Positions 48,650 through 59,700 of a DNA stretch of 64,000 bases are shown here, one piece after another. The stretch is from Antedon mediterranea (lineage: Eukaryota > Echinodermata > Crinoidea > Comatulida > Antedonidae): contig NC_092671.1 in NCBI RefSeq assembly GCF_964355755.1, positions 16,275,501 through 16,339,500 of the forward strand. The letters are read 5' to 3'. The notes under the pieces are model-generated. The model made no database searches. It saw nothing but the letters and a program-made list of their open reading frames with translations, and was not told the origin of the DNA. Each line of letters starts with the position of its first letter. The stretch's first letter is position 1. The translations under genes and the position numbers were made by a program.

Positions 48650-51600
48650 ATGAATACATTAGATTAAAAAAATTAAAGAAGGAATATACTTTGATGTCAC
48701 GATAATGAGGTTAGGGTAGTATGCTATACTCTTCCACCTATTCAACCAATGCTGTCATTAGTGTGACTGCCCTAAGCCTGCTCAAGGTAGGTTCGAGAAC
48801 TTCCATCCAAGAATATCTTCAAGAATTGTTCCAGCCAACTGTGGTACAAATTAAACATAACTCTGGTTGATATAGAAGGTGCAACCCCATACTACAGTTT
48901 GGCCTTTCTGTGGTGAACTCTTTATGTTACTTGTTACTAATAAACATTCTACATTTGTGAACACTAAAATGAAACAAGTTATTGCTTGTTATTTTTTAAT
49001 TAGGGTTATTCATTCCATTCATTCAATACTAACCAAAAAATCTTTTCCCTATCATTCCTCGAAAGGAATGTTTTCTCTGATTCCTTTTGTCTTCTTTGTC
49101 CTTGCCCTCTACAAAGACATAACATGTAAAAATTGGTGGAAAGGAATAAGAAAGAAATTGACGTCATACGGAGTTATTGTAACGATTTTAAATCTACACT
49201 GTCGGGTCGGGTATTGTGCACTTTGAAAGTTCTCTTAACCAACATTTGTGTATGATTTACGTTATATTTATAGTTTCTATTATGTATCTTTTCATGCCTC
49301 AAACACATATTGGTGTATTTTATTTATGTTCAGCAATCTATTTTGTTCCGGTATCAATCATATCCTTATAACTATTATTTACAGCGGTAAGTATTTAAGT
49401 TAATTAGTGAAATTCTACCATTTATCAAAACACATTTAGACTGCAAAAACTGTGTATTAAAAGTCACTGAGAACATTTCCCAAGGCAAGAGTCTAAAAGG
49501 CAATATTCAAAATTGAACAAACTACACGCTCGGAAACATAAGTGCTATCACCATACTTCATTTTTACACATTAGATCATTTATACTTATTGCCTTAAGTG
49601 AAGTCACCTTAATTTTTCCAACTTAAAGACAATATATAAATGATATATAATGTCATCATAAATGCTTTGACGTCATCGATGCGACTATATATCGCAGTTA
49701 GAGTACTTTTTTAAAATCACTTTTGCTGAAAATTAAATAAAAAATAAATAAAATAAAAGCATGGGTTTGTGCTAAATCTAATACAGTAGACACCAATCAA
49801 ATTGAAAATCAAATTCATTGAAGTCGAATTTTATTTCAATGGTGAAACCCATTTCATGGATTTTATATTTAAAAAAGTGTGAAAGCCTTCCAAATAAAAG
49901 AAATTTATGAGAATTCAGGGGATTTTTCAGCAGGCTAAGCACATTTTTAAAACAACAGTACAAAATTAATAATATTGTTTTTAGATTGATTGAATAAACT
50001 GCATATTGGTCTATAAATAGTATTTTTTTTAAACAGATATGATAAAGATGTGTACTAGCGTTATCTGTTTTCAATTTGTCATCACATCCGAAAGATTAAA
50101 ATAATTTATCAATCTTATCTTTATTTATAAAAAGAATTATCTTTATATTCGGATTTAAGAAGACGGAACACGGGCAATAAACAGCAATAATAATTCCAAA
50201 ATGCGATACACTGAGGCTGTAATTGAACCTTAATGACATTGTAACGCCAACGGGGTTGTCAATTTGTCAATAGTATAAAAATAGACGCAAAGTAGCTACT
50301 TGAAAAACATAGTGTCGTACACATCTTCTAACGTAATTGGGTGACTGTACTAATGGTATGCGAAGGCGTTTGACCTCCTGGGTCATAGCATTTTTGGATT
50401 TTTTTGGAAACTTAACTGGTCCTTTAAAAAAAATACAATTGCCCTGACTTTGAAGATAATCCCAAGGTCTTAGATATCATAAACCACTCAATTTATTAAC
50501 GGTAAAAAAAAGTATTATACGATACTACTGTATTATGAAACAACATTTATGTTTTGCTGTCCTTGCTACAGCTGTTGTATACACTAATCACATTTCCCCC
50601 ATTACTCTCGTCTCGATACTATTCTGCGCATATTCCTTAGGTTTTTTAGCGTGTGAAGAACATCTTTTACTTTTAGACTCGATAGATGTGTGTCTTATTT
50701 GTGTTACTAATACTACTAGATACGTCATCACCGCTGTAGTAATACTATTTAATGCTGCGTATGTAACATTCTTTAATGGTTGGTTTACCGTGTGATTGGT
50801 CTCGTTTCAGATCTGTCATGAGAACTGCCTTCTTTCGCCACCCATAATCACTTAATATGTTATTGCGGTATAAACTATCTTCTGACACTTCTGAAATGAA
50901 AACAAAGATTATTGACTTTAATCCTGGGAATTTACTGATTTTAGTCCTATTTTGTGACAAATGTAAAAGGTCAAAGGTTACAACAAATCATTGACTTATG
51001 AATATTCAAATAGCATTTCATTTAGTGAGTGAAGATAAATGAGATAAATTATTAACCAAAATACATTTTTCAGTACAAAACAAGACAAGAGACATACATA
51101 TATTGTGTAATACAATAAATACCGTACAGTATTGACGATGTATGCTCTAAATTTGGATAATTGTGGATTATAAGTAGCTCGTTTATGGTGTTCAGATCGT
51201 TTACTTACTCTTTTCCGTAAGAATAGGAACGCAATTAAATTCTTAATGAAGGATAGTTTTAGCTGACACTTCGTAAAAAGGGATTTGCTGGATAAATTAT
51301 TAAATCTCATAGAGATTAAGCGCATTGTTTAATGTAATATGACGGATAAGGTGGATTATGGACCTAAGCAGACTACAACACTGAATCTATCATCAGTGCA
51401 TCTAGTACAGTGTACTAAGATCCTAATTAGAATTTGGTGTTAATGAAATGCATAACATTTCTTGACAAACATGGAAAAACATGAGATTGATGATAATTCA
51501 GAGCCGAATTTAACTTTTAACTTTCAACCTTCTTCCATCAATAACAAAAATAGAATTTTCCCCTTTTCTTTGTTTAAATTAATTTTGTAATTATAAATGT

Positions 51601-52060
51601 TAATTTTGTCGTTTATTTATCTACTTTCTTTATAAAGAAAATAAAAGAAGTTGTCATTGTCATTGTCATAATCATTTAATTCAAGAAAAATGTATGGGAA
51701 CAAGATTATACTAGAAATGAGAGTTAAAATGGTATAGGCCTAAACATTTCATTAAGCAGAAAACATCATCAAAAATTAGTAACATTAACGTTTTTTTAAA
51801 GTTAGCAATTGATGTACAGCTTTTGACTAAATTTAGAATAACATTGTTTTGATATATTGAATGTTTGATGAAGCATTTGATGTTGAGTGTTAATACATTT
51901 GCCAGAAGACTTGTTTAAGTGTTGCTTTTAACATGCCAGCGAGTTGATGCATAGTCAGGATAGTTTTGGATGATACAGCAAGGTGACATTCAGGAATATA
52001 TGGTTAATTAAATAGTCTTTTGTACTATTGTATGTTTTTTTTTTAAAGTCGTAAGCAACA
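48650..52060 (-). other. Intronic DNA (intron 2 of the minus-strand gene)
   Basis: About 4.3 kb separates the exons at 48527-48631 and 52976-53018. ORFs inside (115 codons at 48879-49226, 86 hydrophobic codons at 50535-50795, 109 codons at 50996-51325) show no motifs and are treated as chance. A palindrome and MITE copies occur in the neighbouring introns. Confidence 0.4.
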
Positions 52061-52099
52061 TCTTTTTACTTCTTATTTTTGTAGGATAGGATAGACAGA

Positions 52100-52300
52100 T
52101 GTCTTTTTCGCTCGAGCTCCTGTGAATTATGTTATGAAGAGCTCTCGTATCTTCAAAGTACTAGAGAACGGAGTGGTGTAAATGATTCTGCTGTTTCTTT
52201 CTTTTGTTGGTATCTTGGGATATTTAATGAATCATTTTGTGTGTAAAGCGCTTAGAAACATTAGTATAAGACTACCATTATTATTATTATTGTTATTTTA
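52100..52300 (+). mobile_element. CR1/L2-like LINE 3' UTR remnant
   Basis: GTGTAAAGCGCTTAGAAACA followed by ACTACCATTATTATTATTA resembles the 3' end of CR1/L2-type LINEs, whose UTR ends with a GTAAAGCGCTTTGAG-like stretch and an (ATT)n tail. No coding part is recognisable. It lies in the intron between exons 2 and 3 of the minus-strand gene, in opposite orientation. Confidence 0.45.
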
Positions 52301-52626
52301 ATTTAAAATTAAAATTGAATTTACAAAGACAACAACAAAAAACAGGTCCAGTTATATTAATCATAAATACCCTGTAGGCCTATAAATAATATTTTTCCTC
52401 ATTGTGTATTTTACTTTTGACGGTTTTCATCTTAAAACTTTATAAATGAATATATTATTTAAGACTAAACTTCTTAATATTGAGCATAGTTATATGCAAA
52501 TGTGCTGCATGTGTTTTAAAGTTAATGAATTTAAGATTTTATATTGTTGACATTTTTATATTATATTTGCATGATATATTTTTATCTTCAAGTGCTACTA
52601 ATTGGGAAAAGAGGAACACTATTTCT

Positions 52627-52763
52627 TAAGCTCTGTTTACACTATCAAACTTTATGTGACAACAAAAATGATGTGCCTATATTTGGACACAATGACGTCA
52701 TATCACTACCGCACATTACACTTTTTTTTGTCAAACTAGTTTGATAGTGTAGGTAAAGCTTTA
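52627..52763. mobile_element. MITE, copy 2 (intronic)
   Basis: Same family as 20948-21086: left end TTAAGCTCTGTTTACACTAT, right end CTAAAGCTTTACCTACACTA in reverse complement, with TTTGATAGTGTAG subterminal. The interior retains GATGTGCCTATATTTGGACA and ATGACGTCATATCACTACCG. It is moderately diverged from the other two copies. Confidence 0.8.
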
Positions 52764-52975
52764 GCATAATACGTATTAAGTTCCTTTCTCTTGCCAACTC
52801 ACTTCCAAGACTTTGTTGGTTTTCTTTTTCAATGGCAATAAAGAATAAATAAGAATTTGCTTAGACGTGATTAATTCTACGTAAAATATTCTAAATTCAA
52901 TAGATGTTTTTATTTTTTCCCCAACTAATACATGCATACGCCTACAACTCAAATAACAAAATCAAATTACATTAC

Positions 52976-53018
52976 CTGGTTCGTCTAAAAATCCCTCGTA
53001 TGATTTTTCTGGAGTCAC
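52976..53018 (-). CDS. Secreted protein gene, second coding exon (43 bp)
   Basis: On the minus strand the acceptor is TATATTCCATTACAG/GTGACT and the donor GAACCAG/GTAATG. Entered in phase 0, it encodes VTPEKSYEGFLDEP plus one base (G) that completes an Asp codon with the first two bases of the exon at 48527-48631. Both junction phases agree with the neighbouring exons. The exon is small and acidic, suggesting an unstructured propeptide or linker. The 43-bp length makes it easy to miss by gene finders. A chance match is unlikely given phase agreement at both ends, but no homology support is available. Confidence 0.5.
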
Positions 53019-53921
53019 CTGTAATGGAATATATCTTTATCAGTGTAATAACGATTGACACCTCCTAAATGTTCTAAACGAGAGTAGGTTGTTCTGATCA
53101 GTTTTGTTTTCTTACCAATTTTGCTTGTTCCTATTCACCTGCAAAATGCTAGGTAATCAAAACATTACAACTGTATATAACATCCTCAAGAACCCGGCCA
53201 CATGCGTTCTTTATTATTGAAACAATTTGTATTCAATATAATCTTAGGACGAATACTAAAATAATATTAATTTAAGAGAGCTTTAATGAAATAAAGATAT
53301 TAAATTAGTTCATAGATGATTGTCACTACACATCAATCATACAGGGAAGTGGATACAAATCGTATAACATAAAATTTTTTTTTTTAAACGCTGATACTTG
53401 CGGAGGACACATATGCATACAGTTGATGCGATTTTTGAAACATGTTTTAAAGTATACACTGCATTCTGACGTTACTAACTAAGTGTACATGTTTGTTATA
53501 AGATAATGGGTTAATCAGCTTAATCTTTGAAATGTAATTAAATGATATTATTTTTCTGAAAAAAATGCTATTTTTGTGATGAAAATGATACTTTAAGGCT
53601 ATATGTGTCTTGAAATAATTGTCTATATCTTTAATGCAGTATTATTATTGCAAAATATTTGACTATTAAATAATGACAATGCTTGTATTGTATGGATAAA
53701 TTATACGTCACTAACAAAAAGAGAAACATTGATGACGTAGGCTACTTAAAAATATATAAAACAACTAAAAATAAAACATTATCTATACCTGATGTTATAA
53801 TGTTTGTTCAACAAAACCAGGTCAAAATACAGTAGATGACACCTTGTCTCATTCATTAAAAAAAATCGATTCTGCCTGAAATCGATTGGCTAGATACTTA
53901 TTGTAATTTTAATTTTAAATG

Positions 53922-53949
53922 AATTACAACTTTTTATAAAGTTGTAATT
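53922..53949. repeat. 12-bp perfect hairpin
   Basis: AATTACAACTTT (53922-53933) and AAAGTTGTAATT (53938-53949) flank a 4-nt loop. It is intronic in the minus-strand gene. Confidence 0.7.
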
Positions 53950-54168
53950 ATAAGTATATTTTATTGATTGTTTGTTAATAAAAATACGAAATTTCACAAA
54001 AAAATATGAAATTTGTTTTAAAAAAATACAGCAAATTAAGTTATTTTTACAATTTTTCGGAGGTTTTCCAAAAAGCATGAACAATTTATTATGACAAAAT
54101 AGGTAATAATTAGGTGATAATTTCATTTGAATTTGTGTAGTGTTTCATAAAGACTACATCCGTACCAT

Positions 54169-54193
54169 CATGGAGAAATAATATTTCTCCATG
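54169..54193. repeat. 11-bp perfect hairpin
   Basis: CATGGAGAAAT (54169-54179) and ATTTCTCCATG (54183-54193) flank a 3-nt loop. GTACCAT also repeats in inverted context on either side, extending the symmetry imperfectly. Confidence 0.7.
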
Positions 54194-54868
54194 GTACCAT
54201 GCAACGTAAATACCTTTCCCTTTCCATAGAGTGAAAACCGAACGTTCGATAAGATTTATCACCAATTTCTTTTCAATTCTTGGTAGTATCCCTGACCCGA
54301 GTGCACCCGTATTTGTAAATAATGTATTTTTATATTAATTATGTTTTTTAAAGATGTATATTTTTACCTATATTTTTATACGTACAATTTATAAATATTT
54401 TCATAATTATTTTTTTTAAACTTCTATTTTAAATGTTTTATTTTAGATTGCAATAAACTTTCCTCCTATCGTATCGTATGCAACATTAATACATTCATGA
54501 TCCGTTACTTTAATACAGAAGGAGTCGTATCCGATTTCGGTTTAACGGTATTTTGGAAAATTAAATCATGGAAAACAATCATGTTTTTACTCCATGATAA
54601 ATGAGAAATGAGTGTACTGCATTACAAATCAAATATGGCAATACTGTTTGGTAGATGATAATATTTAAGGCTGAATTGTATATGATCGTCGCATAGACGA
54701 TGCTTATACTTAAACTAGTCCATATTATAGTCTTGAGTCATAACTTAACTACCCGATTCTCAATGCTGTATCTATAAAATATATTATTATATAATAAAAT
54801 AGGGGTTCTTCTAACTGTAACACAAATTAGGCTATCACAAATTCCTTTCAAACTCAGAATCCGATGAC

Positions 54869-55024
54869 TAAAGCTCTGTCTATACTATCAAACTAGTTTG
54901 ACAAAAGAAGTGTGATGTCCCTAAATATAGTATTGATGTGCCCAAAAATGGTAGTGATATGACATCATCATGTCCATATATGGGCACATCACATATTTTT
55001 TTGATAGTATAGACAGAGCTGTTA
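54869..55024. mobile_element. MITE, copy 3 (intronic)
   Basis: Left end TAAAGCTCTGTCTATACTAT, right end in reverse complement CAGCTCTGTCTATACTAT. The interior is strongly palindromic (GATGTGCCCAAAAATGGTAG versus CCATATATGGGCACATC). It is the longest of the three copies, about 156 bp, and lies in the intron between the first two coding exons of the minus-strand gene. Confidence 0.85.
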
Positions 55025-56271
55025 TACGTAATTGATGACGTAACATGCGTAAAGAAAAAAATTACAGTATTAATTTCTTACTTGCTATATGATATCTAAA
55101 GTACCGTAAAAGCATATTTTATATCTGAATTAAATAGTCTACGTTCAATGGGAGTAAAGTTATAGCCTTAATTATACTTATATAATCGAATTTATAAGGA
55201 GCATCGTAAGTAAAATCCGATTTCAAACAATGACGTGATTAATGAAGCGTACGCTAAACCGAGATTCATCTTCTTTTACAATTTTATTTCACATATGGAT
55301 CATCAGTACATTATTTGTCAATGATTATGCTTATATTTCTGTAATGAATGTAAATTTTTATAGAAATTATAATTGACCTGACATTGACATTTCAAAAGAA
55401 ACCCAGAATAATGTTGTCATTAATGTACCATCAATAAGCGAACTTTTACTTATTAAACAGCCGTTTAAATGGGTTACAATTATTGTTGTCAGCAATGCAC
55501 TACAAATTAATAATTAATTATTGTTTAGTTTATCGTGTGTTGTTTGTATAGGTTTATTAATAGTAGACAAGATAGCTATTTCATTACAAAATCGACACAA
55601 TTAATCAATATGGTGTCGAAGATATTTGAAAAGTGTCCAAGTATTCGTCTCTAAGTGCCTTTATTTGTGATTTGTTTGTTCTCTTTAAAAAAAACATTCC
55701 AGTTTTAATTTATTCTTAGTTTCTTGGAAGGTATCATGTCTATCGAAGCTAAGACAAGTACGTTGGTATAGTAGGGTAAACCATTTATACATATGAGTTC
55801 AATCTATTTTAGTATAATCAGTTTGATTGAACGATAACATAAAGACATTATGGTTGAAAACGATGATATTATATTGTACAAAGACTGGTTTTTATGTTTG
55901 TTTCATTGGAAGAAGAATTGAGAAATTATAGTCACTCCATGTCATATTTCTATAACGTCAGAATCAATGAGTTACTTCTTCACTACCGTTCCTTTGAACA
56001 CTATTCAAGGGATATCCTATTATTATGGGGATGCTTTATTGTTAACACTGCGGCAAACTCCTATTAGAGAAACACTCCTATATTAATTGGAAACTTTGAT
56101 GGCCCTGAAGGTGTCCCCTTATTAGAGGTTCCACTTTAATTAGATTAAATTGGTTGAATTGCCAAATCTAAGATTGTATAAAGCCACCAGCAGTTAATTA
56201 ATACAATTATAGAAAAGTGAAAAAAGACAAACTAACATACGGGCCCTACGAACATTTTATATTTCACTTAC

Positions 56272-56379
56272 TCTGCCATGTTGTAAGGGCAGTGCTCGAC
56301 TTGATACCAATATAGAACTCAGTGTAATAAACAGGATAACGTCTACAGCACACCTAATCATAGTAATCACGATTTCTTT
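56272..56379 (-). CDS. Secreted protein gene, first coding exon with signal peptide
   Basis: On the minus strand a strong acceptor (polypyrimidine plus CAG at 56380) opens an exon with 18 nt of 5' UTR and an ATG at 56361-56359. Thirty codons follow to the donor AGA/GTAAGTG. They begin MIRCAVDVILFITLSS and end SSRALPLQHGR. Residues 6-20 form a hydrophobic core, and S-R-A offers the -3/-1 small residues of a signal-peptidase site, with Leu-24 starting the mature chain. The exon ends in phase 0, matching the exon at 52976-53018. It therefore encodes the start of a secretory precursor. A 5' UTR exon must lie upstream; a candidate is at 59577. Family unknown. Confidence 0.6.
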
Positions 56380-57639
56380 CTGAAAAAAAACCCACAAATT
56401 TAAACAGTATAATAACATTGTCATTCGATTCATTTATTCATTAAATAAGAAGAAAATCGATAAATACAAATTAAAATACTTGAAAAGATGTAAATGATCA
56501 TAACAAAATCTAAAGTTGATGACCAAAAACTTAATTACAAATTAATTTTTTTTTGCAATCTGCTGTAAGTTTATTTATATAGTTCAAAAGTTAAAACAAA
56601 AAATAAGGTGTTAGTGTTTAATTTCGTTCCTTCAGTATTTAGTTATATTGAACTGTAAAAGTTCTATTCACTGGTTTTATTTAATGGTTATATTACACGT
56701 TAGTCATTTTTATTTTGCACAACGCGAGGATGATTACGAGTTACGTGATGCCGTGTCTTGTGCATCATCTGTGACTTTCGCGGAAAATCAATCTTTTGAC
56801 TCATGCCCACATTCAACTCATAAACATTCATTTTTTTGGTATACTTACTAAACACAGGGTCTGGAGTTCAACTCATGTCTCAGCAGAGTGGTACCGGGAC
56901 GATTACTAAACCATATTGTTGCGCCTCCCATGATGCGACTAAAACCATTAGTTTAGTTTTTATCACGTGTGATTGATTGATTTTGTTTTCATGGAGAAAC
57001 GATATTTTTTTTAATTCCAGTTCAAATGCTAATAGACTGTCATACTGCTAATTTTATATTATACACACATCGCTCAATAACTAGAAATATTGATATATTT
57101 AAGTTTTAAATAACTAGTTTTAAAAAACGAACCAATCCGACCAATCAGATACATTCATCCTCCACTGGGACCTGAATTAATAATGTTTTTACTCACAAAT
57201 ATTATGCTACTTTGCAAGATAGTCTTTTGTGGTTGAGGCATGTCAAAACAGGGCTTAGTGCCGCGATTTATCCTAGGAAATGAGCTAACCGAATGTGCTT
57301 GAAAAAGCTATTGATATTCATCATCATGAGTCGATAGATTAAATAAAAAACTACAGTCCGCAGACATTAAATGACAAGTAATACAAACAAGATGAGGTGA
57401 ATTATGTAAATAAAAAATGTATAACTAATGTTAAACCTGCAAGATCTATGTATATGTATCTGATCCGTTGCATGCTATGAATAGTAACATAACCGTACAA
57501 TAATTCCCGGTTCCCGAAAACGTTGTGCTCAAAAGACCTTCTGAACGCGCAATTGATTGAAATTTTACATTGAAATTGCTCTTATCTGCTTTACGTTGTT
57601 CTTTCATGTTCGGAAACAAGGCTATATACAGTACATGGC

Positions 57640-57725
57640 TGCAGTCGCGTGCTCAAGTAAGTATTTACCGACCGACCGACCGACCAACCGACATGATCTG
57701 TAGAGTCGCGTTGCACGCGACTAAA
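57640..57725. repeat. GACC-repeat element, second family member
   Basis: GCAGTCGCGTGCTC, then (GACC)n with one GACCAACC variant at about 57668-57690, then GAGTCGCGTTGCACGCGACT. The GTCGCGTG and CACGCGAC blocks and GACCGAC...ACAT order match the hairpin at 1-188, here in a smaller arrangement. A 152-codon ORF (57570-58028) runs through it but is a by-product of low stop density. Confidence 0.6.
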
Positions 57726-59576
57726 ATGTCCTTAAGTGCCTTCCGTCTATCGTCCGTGAGGTGCTATTACGCACGGTACGTGTTCAGAAAGCGACAATTT
57801 TTGGTGGACCATAATCAGTCAGACGGCTACATTGTATGGTTCCAATTGTCTTTTTTTGTCTTTTGTGAAATACAGTACACTAACCTTTATTTCCATTTCA
57901 GTAGATTTAGAAAGAAGAAATATCATTGTAAACATACTATTTTGCAAACGTTTCTTTGCAACCGAAATTACTGTTTTTTCTTATTTAACTTTTTTTTATA
58001 TATATTAATTTTCATTCTTACAAAATAGCCCCTAATAAAATAAATATGTACATCATCAATAATTATACATAAATAAAAGATTAAAATAGAAAATATAAAA
58101 TATACAACTGAGGCTGTTTGCATATTATACTGTAATATTAACATTTTAAGCGACATTTTTATAAATGTTGAATGCGAATATTTGATTTATTTTGTTATGT
58201 CTATCTAATTGGTACACTAATTTCATTTGACTTGTTTACATGTATTGACAATCACAAAGAAAGATGGGCAACAAAGATTGAATCTAATAACATTTGAAAT
58301 AGAAAATGAAATTACAAAATTAATTCATAGAATGTCGAATATAGACTGATAAAGATGGACTACATGTCATATACATTACTAAATATATTTTGAAAAAACC
58401 CAAATTTTTGAAATTCCAACAAGAAAGACATTGTTTCTTATGGCAGTAATTTTAAAGTAATATAGGTAAATACAATTTGGCAAACATAACAAAATAAGAA
58501 AATATAATGTTAAGTTTACACAATATTTTAATCATACTTTATGAAGTCATCTTGAGGCGTCAAGTAGCATTTGAAACCAAGGTAAACGCATCAACAATGA
58601 TGGTAGAGCAGCATTAGAGTTCAATACATGAGTATTATTGTATTACTCCAAGGATGTACATAAACATAATTAGTGGAGTACTTTTTTTTCCGACACGAAG
58701 CCGAGTAAAGTGCAATGCCTTTATATTATTACAGTTTAATTCATTGATATTGTAATATCAAAAGTCAAATTACTGAAAAATAACAACGCTGTGGGTATCA
58801 GTGACTGAATCTGAATGAAGATAAATACAATAAGCAAACAGCTAAATCGAAACGATAAAGTAAAACGTCCAGAAAGGAAATACAGCCCTTTCGGTAACAC
58901 TAACTCTTCCTTAGTGCAATTTTGTCTTAGTTTTCTAAAGATATAACTTTATTGAGAAAAAAAAAACAAAATTTGGAGAATAATTGTTTATCAATATGAT
59001 ATATGATAATAATAATTTCTACAATGAAGCAATATGTTTTCCTACATTATTAACTAGTAAATAATTCGAGAATCTGATCTTTATTTTTCCTGATCATGCA
59101 ACTACTTTGAAACAAACAACGTAAGTTAATGACAAATCTTTTTTAAAAATCAACACTACAATAAGTATCACCGTAACATACTATTTCTTTAGGATTCACT
59201 GCAAAATGAAGAATGTTATGGTGAAGTAATATTTACCTCAAATATTCAGTACAGATATACTGTATGGAAATAAGACGCCTGAGCTGATTATGTACAATTT
59301 TAAAATTACAATTTTCTTTCTGTACTTATTTGTTATTTGTACTACAGTTTTATAATTCAAACCTGCTTTATATTCTATGTTGCTTAAAGCTATGCAGCAC
59401 ATGTAAAAAGGGTTTGGACACTTGTTAACAATTGAAAAACGTAACGACACGGAACATTACGAACCAAACGGTTATTGCATAATACGTACATTAGTAGATA
59501 CATGCATGGTATTTTTTGTCATCAAAGACAAACAAATTGAGATATAAAGGTTACAAAATATAAAAGAGAAACTTAC

Positions 59577-59700
59577 CAGGTATAATATACCACGATTGAA
59601 AAAACAGTACCCGAACAACGATTATGAATTATGTGTAGTAGTTGCAATTAAATACAATAAAATATACTGAAATGTCTCCAACCAGTCCGAAAGCGTCTAG
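59577..59700 (-). other. Candidate 5' UTR exon of the secreted-protein gene
   Basis: On the minus strand, TATTATACCTG/GTAAGTTTCTC is a strong donor about 3.2 kb upstream of the acceptor at 56380. The preceding 120 bp contain no ATG close to the donor, as suits a leader exon. The transcription start is not identifiable and the upper boundary is arbitrary. Confidence 0.2.

Noticed and set aside
48879-49226. 115-codon forward ORF
   Set aside because: Lies inside an intron of the minus-strand gene, has no recognisable motif, and its composition follows the local AT content.
50535-50795. 86-codon hydrophobic ORF resembling a small membrane protein
   Set aside because: Hydrophobicity is expected from T-rich codons; no promoter, splice context or family support.
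53117-53142. 23-bp minus-strand exon-like piece between acceptor TTTTGCAG and donor GTAAGAAAAC
   Set aside because: Including it between the signal-peptide exon and the 43-bp exon would shift the frame and create an immediate stop (TGG TGA), so it is not a constitutive exon.
57570-58028. 152-codon forward ORF
   Set aside because: Runs through a GACC element and an AT-rich tract; the C-terminal half is Phe/Leu/Ile/Lys-rich low complexity and no domain is visible.
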